A program made the translations under genes and the position numbers. Positions 56,942 through 64,000 of a stretch of DNA of 64,000 nucleotides are shown piece after piece (the first letter of the stretch is position 1; each line of letters begins with the position of its first letter). Origin of the DNA: Gnetum montanum (Eukaryota > Streptophyta > Gnetopsida > Gnetales > Gnetaceae). The notes below the pieces were generated by a model. That model saw only the letters and a list, made by a program, of their open reading frames with translations, was not told the origin of the DNA and ran no database searches. The DNA lies in assembly GCA_015680685.1 (NCBI GenBank), contig MNCI01026893.1, forward strand, positions 244,563 through 308,562. The letters run 5' to 3'.

Positions 56942-58029
56942 GTTGACAGTTGGAGGGCTTGCCCGAAAGACGTCGACAAAGAATGCGAAACACTGGATTG
57001 GTAGAAGTAAGAACAGTGTCCATCCATGGCTACTCAGGTGTTGCCCTGTCAATATGGAAGAGCAAAGCTGGAGGGAATGGGAGATAGAATGGCATGGTGG
57101 GAAACAGTTTTAGAGAAGATGCAAAATGGGTCAAGATGGTAGGAGTATGGAATATGCTTACTGCACGCACAGAAATGTACGCACATCTATGTTGATAGGA
57201 ATGCTTTCAGACAAGCGTAGCGCGTCAGCCTGAGATCTCTTTGTCACTGATTATAGTAGGAATGCTTGCAAAAGAAGCATGGCGCATCACTTCTGCGATA
57301 TCTCTGCTAGTGTGAGTGCAAAAAATGGATACTTGCGTATGGAGGTTCTACATATGGGAAGCGGGTGGTGGGGATGAAAGGAAATAAGAGCTAAGGGTAG
57401 GATTATGAGGGGCATAGGCGTGTAACTTGAAGTGGTCGGGCAAACCTGAGCAACCATCTCAGAACACTGTTGTTCTTCATCGCTCAGATGAACACACCTT
57501 TGAACCACATCCTCGAAGCAAGTAAACTGCAACCATAGAAGAAAACAGAGGACACCACTACTCATGGGATCAAGGGGCAAGGTTGTCGAAACGAGCGCCA
57601 TTTGATGTGAGATAGAGCGATTGGGCCACGAAGAAGAAGCTGGGGCATGTGGGCGAAGTCGCCAATCCTGACGATTGGCCTAGCATATCTTTGTCAAAAG
57701 GCATCAGACACAGTGCATCTAGCTGGTTAGGCAAGGAACTAGCAAGATGAATTTGCGAAGCTAGCGTCCGATAGCGATGATCGACGGAGGGTCCCAAGGT
57801 CATTGTCGGCGAGGATTTCGTCGGGGCTCCGGCTAGCGAGATTAAACTCTCAGAGGTACCACCGCTGCAGTGGGCACATCGACAGCATCTCCGAGGGATC
57901 AGTAAGATGCCTCTCAGCTTGTTCGAGGAATCAGTAGGATGCCAGTGGGGTGGCGACACTGGGACTATCCCAGTATCCCACCTTGTTGGTCGCACAGCCA
58001 TACAGAGACGATCATGCTCGGTTGGGTTA
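56942..58029 (-). other. Noncoding 3' region of A3
   Basis: No domain. The frames at 57287-57601 and 57570-58001 have no homologue at the equivalent place in A1. Confidence 0.5.
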
Positions 58030-58590
58030 CATGACAGCAGTCTGTAAGTCCCAGTTTTGAGTCCTGGTAGACTGTCATTACTGGTTTTAAGTCTCAGCAG
58101 ACCATGGTCCTAGTTTAAAGTCCAGGCAGACCGAGAAATGCTAGTTTTACATCGTAGCGAATGGTGGTATGTTTGATTTATGGTCTCAGTAGACCGTGCT
58201 GTGGATGTCAGTTTCATGTCATGACCCAGGGACACATCTATGCTGGCTTTACGTCTCAGCAGATGGCTACTTACCTGTGCCAGTTTAGCATCATGAAGGA
58301 CACGTGTAAAAGATTCCAGTTTTTCGTCTTGGAGGACCTATACAACATTGCTAGTTTTACGTCATAGCGGACGATTACCACCTGCCAGTTTAGTGTCGTG
58401 GTGGACGAATATTGCTAATTTAGCATCGTGGCGGACGCGTGCTAGGAATGTCAATTTTACATCGTAGCAGACAGTCAGTGCCAGTTTAACGTCATAGCGG
58501 ATGTGTACAACATTGCCAGTTTTATGTCGTAGCGGATGATTACAACCTACCAGTTTAGCATCGTAGCGGACGAATATTGCCATACCTGTT
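58030..58590 (-). repeat. Motif ladder after integrase (A3), about 14 copies
   Basis: Copies such as CTAGTTTTACGTCATAGCGG, CCAGTTTAACGTCATAGCGG and CCAGTTTAGCATCGTAGCGG every 35-45 bases. The best copies contain TACGTCAT or AACGTCAT, a core like those read by plant bZIP proteins. Confidence 0.8.
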
Positions 58591-58629
58591 GTTGATACCG
58601 TAGATGCTACTAAATGTAATACTGCTTCA

Positions 58630-59707
58630 AATACACATGATTTATAGGATTTTCCAGTTCATTGTCGTTGACGTCTGCTAACTTGAATGCACTGTTGTTG
58701 TACACATCCACCACTAAGAAAGGGCCTTCCTAGTTTGCAGAGAACTTGCCTACTGGTTCATGCACGACCTTAAGCACAAGATCTCCTTTCTTGATCGGGC
58801 ATTGCTGAAGGTTATGACGATGCTTCTGTCACTGTTTGTCTTGATATCTTTCAATCGTGTTAAGAGCCTGTATCCGCTTCTCTTCGACTGAATCCAAATC
58901 TGCGATTCGAGCCTCGGTGTGTTGAGCCTCATTTATAACCTTGGAAAGGACCATTCACAGAGAAGGGATTTGCAACTCGAGGGGCAGCACTGCTTCAGAC
59001 TCGTAAACCAGGCTATAGGGCATACTACCCGTAGCTATCCTACACGTAGTACGATACGCCCATAGCACGTAGAGGATCTATTTGTGCCACCGCCTTTTGT
59101 TGCCGTCAAGCATTTTCTTGAGCAGATTGATGATCACTTTGTTCGTTGCTTCGGCTTGACCATTCTCTTGCGGGTAATAGGGAGAGGAAAAGGATTGTCT
59201 AATGCCTAAGTTATCACAGAAGGATTTGGTTTCCATGCTACTAAACTGTGGCCCATTGTCGATCATTATAGTCATTGGGAGACCAAATCTGGTTACTATG
59301 TTGTCCAGGATAAAATGGCAAATCTGCTGAGATGTGATCTTCCACAGGGGCACAGCCTCTACCCACTTTGTAAAATACTCAGTAGCGGTAATAATGAAGC
59401 TATGACCTGCGGAGGATTTTGGCATGATCAGGCCTATGATGTCTAGTCCGCATCGTTGAAATGGCCATGTTATCTGTGTTGTATGTAACTCTGTGGGTGA
59501 CACGTGTATAAGATTTACGTGATGCTGACACGTGTCGTAGGTTTTAACCTTCGTCAGGCAATCTTTTTCCATGCATGGCCAGTAGTACCCTAAGCAACGG
59601 ATTTTTAGGGCCATAGCCCGTGGTGCTACGTGGCCACCGCACAGTCCCTCATGAACTTCTCCGATTATGTGCTGTGCTTGATTTTTGTCGATGCAATTCA
59701 GCAGCAC
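58630..59707 (-). pseudogene. Integrase of A3 (near-intact)
   Basis: Open frame 59078-59707. The HHCC finger reads VHEGLCGGH and YDTCQ. The catalytic triad is kept: GLDIIGL, MIDNGPQFSS, GQAEATNKV. The C-terminal barrel continues left to about 58630 (LVLKVVHEPVGKF, AFKLADVNDNELENP) with two TAG stops and one frame change near 59078. It is the best preserved integrase in the window and the reference for judging A1. Confidence 0.87.
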
Positions 59708-59764
59708 GCCATCAAAGGAGCGTCTACAAAGAGTATTGTCTCCGATGATGACGTATTACCTAGC

Positions 59765-60913
59765 CTACTTACGGATTACGTCTTTCTGTGCGCGTGTCAA
59801 TGCAGATGGTAGCTCACCCTGTAAAAGGTAAGTCTTAATGCCGTCATACCATTCAGGCATGCTTTCTTCGAGAAGAGAAGAGACTTGTGCCGTCTGAATG
59901 ATAGGATCTGTGCAGTCAGTAATCAATGCAGGGCAGGTGTCCAACAGATGTGTGGGCACGTTCAGAGCCAGTGTAGCCAGTGCATCGGCCAGTGTGTTAT
60001 CCGTGCGTGGCACGTGCTGGGCATCGATCGTCGCAAATCGTCTCAGAAGATCTTTAGCCGTATCGTAGTAGGGCTGCAAATGTACAGCCTTGTAGGTGTA
60101 GACTCCTGTGATCTGATTTATGACAAGCATCAAATCACCCCTAATCGCTAGGTGTTGAACATCGAGTTCACTGGCGGTTAGTAGTCCCCTGAGGAGCCCC
60201 TCGTACTCTGCCACATTGTTCGTACAGGGGAAGGTCAAGCGATAAGCATGGAGACGCACATCCTCAGGCGATAGCATGATAACAGTGGTAGTACTGCGAC
60301 CTCTAGTGGTTGAAGCACCATCGAAGTACAACGTTGCTTCGGGGCCTGTCGAGGCAGGGCTTATACTATGTACATGTTCATCAAGGAACTCTGGTTCGAT
60401 GGTTGCTTGGTTTTTAATTGGTGATGTTACTAACTGATCAGCTATCTCTTGGCCTTTCATAGACGATTGACCAATATAATGCAGATCAAATTCTGCGATA
60501 ATAGCCTTCCAGCAAGCGATCCTACTGCTCTCGTATAAGTTATGCGTAATGGTCCTAAGGATGTTGTTTTTACAAATGATGTTAACCTGACTACGGAAAA
60601 GGTAATGTCTACACTTTTTGAGCATAAAAACTAATGCTAGACAATTACGCTCGACTTCATTATACCTCGTTTCATATGCATACAGAGCATGGCTTAAGTA
60701 GTAGATGGGCATTTCCGACCCATCATCCCTTCTTTGACAAAGCAATGCTGCTAACGCTACATCCGAAGTAGCAAGGTATATGTAGAATGGTAAGTCCCTT
60801 CGTGGTGGGAAAACCGTTGGCAAATGTTGCAATTCCTGTTTCAAATTGTCAAACGCACGCTGGAAATCTTCCGTCCATTCGAAATTGACCCCCTTTTTGA
60901 GCAGGTGCTGCAT
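59765..60913 (-). pseudogene. Dual RNase H region of A3
   Basis: One open frame of 382 residues. The first part is the RT-linked RNase H (FEWTEDFQRAF, SDVALAALLCQRRDDG, YYLSHALYAYETRYNEVERN). The second is the Tat-type extra RNase H: YFDGASTTRG (Asp), CTNNVAEYEGLLRGL (Glu), IRGDLMLVINQI (Asp), DNTLADALATL (Asp), so all four catalytic positions are kept. The frame then runs into the linker to integrase. The linker between the two RNase H domains reads EFDLHYIGQSSMKGQEIADQ. Confidence 0.9.
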
Positions 60914-62096
60914 AGGGTGCAGCTTATCGGTTAATCTCGAGATGAAATGGCGTATGAACTGTAATTGTCCCTACAACCCGCGTAATTGCTTGAGGTCTGT
61001 GGGAGGCGTAAGCTCGACAATGGCTTTGACATTGTTAGGGTCAACTCGTATGCCAGCTTCTGACACCACAAACCCCAGCATGCGTCCGATTTTAACCCTG
61101 AACATGCACTTCTTTGGGTTAAGCCAGAGCTCGTATTTGGAACACCTCTTGAGGACTAACTGCACGTCTCCTGAATGATCTTCAGACTTTAAAGACTTCA
61201 CAGCTATATCGTCTACGTAGTCATTCAGTTTCCCAAGGAGATAGTCGCTAAAGATATATGTCATAGCCCGTTGATACATTGCTCCAACGTTCTTCAGACC
61301 AAAAGGCATCACAGTGTAACAGAAGGTGCCCCAAGGCGTCATGAACGTTGTTGTCAATTGATGTTCGGGGTTAATTCGAATCTGATATAATCTAAAAAAC
61401 CATCCATGAAAGAGAGCAGCGCATGTCCAGCTGTCGTGTCGACTAGCTGGTCGATACTCGGAAGTGGGAAATTGTCCTTGATCGTTGCCTTATTCAAATC
61501 CCAGAAGTCTATGCAGATGCGTATGCTTCTAGTCTTCTTTGGGATGACTACAATGTTAGAAACCCAATCTGAGTAATCGACCGCGCGAATGAAACCAGCC
61601 TGATATAGTTTGATGATTTTAGTATGCATGGCCAACACAATCTCTGGCTTGATTTTGCGTGCCTTTGGCCTAATTGCTTTAATCTGCGGGTCTAGGATGA
61701 TGTTATGTTGGATTAGCCTGGGATCTAGTCCAAGCATGTCCTCGTATGACCATGCAAAGATGGTAATGTTGTCTTGAAGGACCTGTTTTATGGCATTGTG
61801 TGTTGTCCAGTTTAATAAAGAACTGACTTTAAGCATTCGAGCCTCACCTCTATGCGTAACGATAGAGACCTCACTGAGGGGGTCTTTGGTTATGTCTCCA
61901 ACTTCCAGGTCTAGCGTACGCGTTGACTGTTCTGGCCACTCTAGGAATATCTCTGACGCAGCTATGGTTACGTCTTCTAAAGAGGGGTTGGGGATAGCGT
62001 ATACTAGCGTAGAGTCAAATCACCTAACTACCTTCCCGTATGGGCCTGTTAAAGTTAGGGGTGCTGAAATTGTTGCGTCCATTTGTCGTCTGTCTT
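60914..62096 (-). pseudogene. Reverse transcriptase of A3
   Basis: Two open parts, 61354-61836 and 60971-61357, joined at one frame change near 61380. N-terminal: MDATISAPLTLTGPYGKVVR near 62040-62085, with a TGA soon after. Then ITIFAWSYEDMLGLDPRLIQ, WVSNIVVIPKKTRSIRICID and IDQLVDTTAGHALLSFMDG. The catalytic box is KLNDYVDDIAVKS near 61200-61235. A possible splice acceptor (GCAAGACAG) lies just before MDAT on the minus strand (about 62096-62104), consistent with an intron between protease and RT. Confidence 0.85.
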
Positions 62097-62505
62097 GCAA
62101 AATCGCCAAGTGCGTAAATGATTAGGAGACAAATGACATGATGTCACCGAACATGGAATGCTAACTGAATTTTGAATAGTATAGACAAGCTATAATCAAT
62201 GTAACCCAATTACGAGGCGATAAGATGTGGTAGTTAAACGTCATTTCGGACAGTGGTGCGTGCGATATCGGCCGCATTAATGTCTAGATTTTTGGGTTCC
62301 ATTTTAGGAAAGTCTCGCTTAAATCGGATATCAAGTCGGTGATCTTCGCAAATAAGCAAGCAGTTTTTTGTGAGGACAAGCTGTTGGCTATCGAGAATTC
62401 AAATTCGTAACTATTGCTGAGAGAAGGAAGAGCAGAGAGTTAGAGCGTGTAATCTCGCGAATATTTGCAAGTGTTAAGCTACGAAAAAACTCTGAAGCTG
62501 TTGCA

Positions 62506-64000
62506 ATGGCACCGAAGATCAAGAGGAAGAATGCAAAACTGGCCAAAATTGACGAAATGCAAGCAACTCTGGACCGTGTTTCGTAGGCGTTGGTCGATGT
62601 TCGTGACCCTACGCCATTGAACCGGTTAGTCATTCCTTACATGCATATGCTTGTTTCTATAGCTACTTTTTGTGGTGTATTTTCATTTGCATGAATACGG
62701 ATTCCAAGTTGTGGACCTCGGGTTAAGGCGAGGGTTTGATGGGGTTGCGTCTACCACCGTTGTCAGGGACGAACCTTGTGTTATTGCAAGGGTTTGGGCG
62801 ATTTCGGCCTGGATAGCTGAGTGTGGTTTATGAGTTTTCTGTGTTATTCATGCAAATGCAAATGTAGGTGCTAATGTACACTTTTGATTTTTTGTACAGG
62901 GTTGCGCTGAAGCCCATCCTGATTGTGTTGGATGTTGTCGGGGTCTTGTGTTGTATAAACCCCAACATCCCCAATGTGCCTCCCCCGCACACGCGGTTAC
63001 AAGGGAAGGTCATATGGTTTTGATAGGGTGCGCTGGAGTTTTTGCAGTTCTTGCTGTGCAACTTCAGCATCATCGTATGGTCTGACCTGGCCGGCGATGT
63101 CGCCGGTGCTCTTTTAGAGCACCTGCTGGCGGATTCTGCGAAAGGGATTTTGGCCTTTTTGATGGACGGGACCATCGATATGGGCCATCCTGAAGACCGA
63201 GAGCTTAGCGCTCGGGGCTTAAGGAGCAAGAACTGGATCTGGGAGATGGCTCGATTCAATTGTTACCATGCATATAACACGTTGTTCGTGGCTCGCCATG
63301 TCTCGACTTGTTTCCAGAACCCACAAGGCACGGTATATTATGTAGGCGGGTAAGCGAATTTTGTAAATTGTCTATTTTTTCTGTTTTGTTGTTGTATATC
63401 CTCTATCGGTGTAAAACATAAGAGAAGCTTATGTGCAAAGTGTAATAAGCCTATGTTGTATGGCACAGGTTCTTTATTCAGGAAAATAAGTTAGTTGGCG
63501 ATGGGGATGTGTTATCATGGGCCGAAACGACGATAATGGCATTTACTGCAACTAACAACGTGCGTGCTAGTGTCATAGAGCAGATCAGCTTTGACATGCG
63601 CGAGTACCCCACCCGTTACTCTAGGGCTTTTGAGAGTTGCGAAAGAATTGGGTGGCTGCACGATGATTGGAGACCCTGGATCCGCCCCTTACTGTCGAGG
63701 AGGTGTAGAGGGAACTCCCACCATTTCTGTTGCCATTTGGCCCCGGTAAGGTTGTTGTGTAGTTAGTTACTACATAAGTATTTTACTTTAATTCATGCTT
63801 CATGTTGTGCAATTAGGGAATCTCGGGAGATTACCCTTAAGATTTCCGGCCGCGAGGCGAATGCTGTCCTCTTCCGCTACGGCGATATCAAGGATGCACA
63901 GCATTGGCTCAGCCACTCGGCGGCCCCAGTCGTGGTGACCTCCAAGATCCGAGCAGCAGGGCTAATGCACCTATTTTTGGCTGTGACTCCTAATGTCCCC
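62506..64000 (+). pseudogene. Antisense multi-exon gene in A3, second copy (cut by window end)
   Basis: Exons 62506-62624, 62900-63349, 63469-63745 and 63817 onward. Every junction has GT at the donor and AG at the acceptor, and the codons join in frame at the first two (LNR|VALKP and VGG|FFIQ). Exon 1 is 119 nt as in A1. Translated landmarks: MAPKIKRKNAKLAKIDEMQ, PILIVLDVVGVL (catalytic Asp kept, second acidic position lost), a stop pair, FLQFLLCNFSIIVWSDL, ILAFLMDGT, NTLFVA, FQNPQGTVYYVGG. Exon 4 gives VLFRYGDIKDAQHW and AGLMHLFLAVTPNVP. Defects: TAG at codon 29, TGA-TAG in exon 2, a one-base deletion in exon 3 (277 versus 278 nt) and a further phase break at exon 4. No clear TATA upstream. 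Confidence 0.7.

Larger units (their letters stand above)
55564..64000 (-). mobile_element. Tat-lineage element A3 (3' portion; continues beyond window)
   Basis: From left to right: 3' LTR (55564-56928), polypurine tract, noncoding tail, integrase, second and first RNase H, reverse transcriptase (to about 62096), then on the plus strand the antisense gene (62506 onward). Same order as A1. It has far fewer stops, keeps catalytic residues and retains many CpG, so it is younger. Outside five bases GGCTC (55559-55563) should be half of its target duplication. Confidence 0.87.

Noticed and set aside
1-64000. tRNA, rRNA and other RNA genes; host protein genes
   Set aside because: I looked for tRNA box motifs and for unbroken host-like reading frames and found none I could support; all long frames belong to mobile elements or their cargo.

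Overview
The window reads as a stretch of a large, retrotransposon-packed land-plant genome. The evidence is plant-type Ty3/gypsy polyproteins of the Tat lineage (two RNase H domains in series) and a chromovirus, GT-AG introns, plant-style LTR promoters and very heavy decay by transitions. I cannot name the species; a gymnosperm or fern-sized genome is a guess from the element sizes and ages. I see no convincing free-standing host gene. Essentially everything is LTR retrotransposon, nested in layers.

Layout, left to right. (1) 1-4786: right-hand part (gag, leader, 5' LTR) of a minus-strand Tat element, called A2 here. (2) 4787-5213: a fragment of element C. (3) 5219-23407: a complete 18.2-kb minus-strand Tat element, A1, bounded by two LTRs and a perfect 5-bp target duplication (GTATG). 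(4) 4787-5213 plus 23413-32306: plus-strand Tat element C (a tandem array of about 190-bp units, pol, 3' LTR), into which A1 and probably A2 inserted. (5) 32307-38445: plus-strand chromovirus F, whose 5' LTR was itself the target of C. (6) 38446-43578: degraded remains of another gypsy element (H), with two direct copies of an approximately 1-kb repeat and a stray C-type LTR. (7) 43579-49900: minus-strand Tat element D, a relative of C carrying the same array in opposite orientation. (8) 49901-55563: minus-strand element G with an LTR and a gag but no visible pol. (9) 55564-64000: the 3' portion of a third, younger A-family element (A3), inserted into G and running off the window.

The most interesting object is a multi-exon gene on the strand opposite to the retrotransposon's own genes, lying between the protease and reverse transcriptase of the A family. 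It occurs twice: complete in A1 (12323 to about 16375) and partial in A3 (62506-64000). The two copies share start codon, exon lengths (119/119, 459/450, 278/277 nt), intron phases and protein sequence. Exons 2-3 resemble a plant FCP1/NIF-type HAD phosphatase. Exon 4 is a second conserved domain that weakly recalls the plant mobile domain. The remainder is a charged, repetitive linker and a probable coiled coil. Because it is antisense to the genomic RNA, its introns would survive retrotransposition. I read it as a gene cargo carried by a Tat retrotransposon family.

Other structure worth attention: repeated or palindromic motif clusters just upstream of the LTR TATA boxes in three unrelated families, a short sense-oriented motif ladder shared by the A and C families, and stop codons that are overwhelmingly TAG where relatives have Gln or Trp codons, as expected from cytosine-methylation decay.
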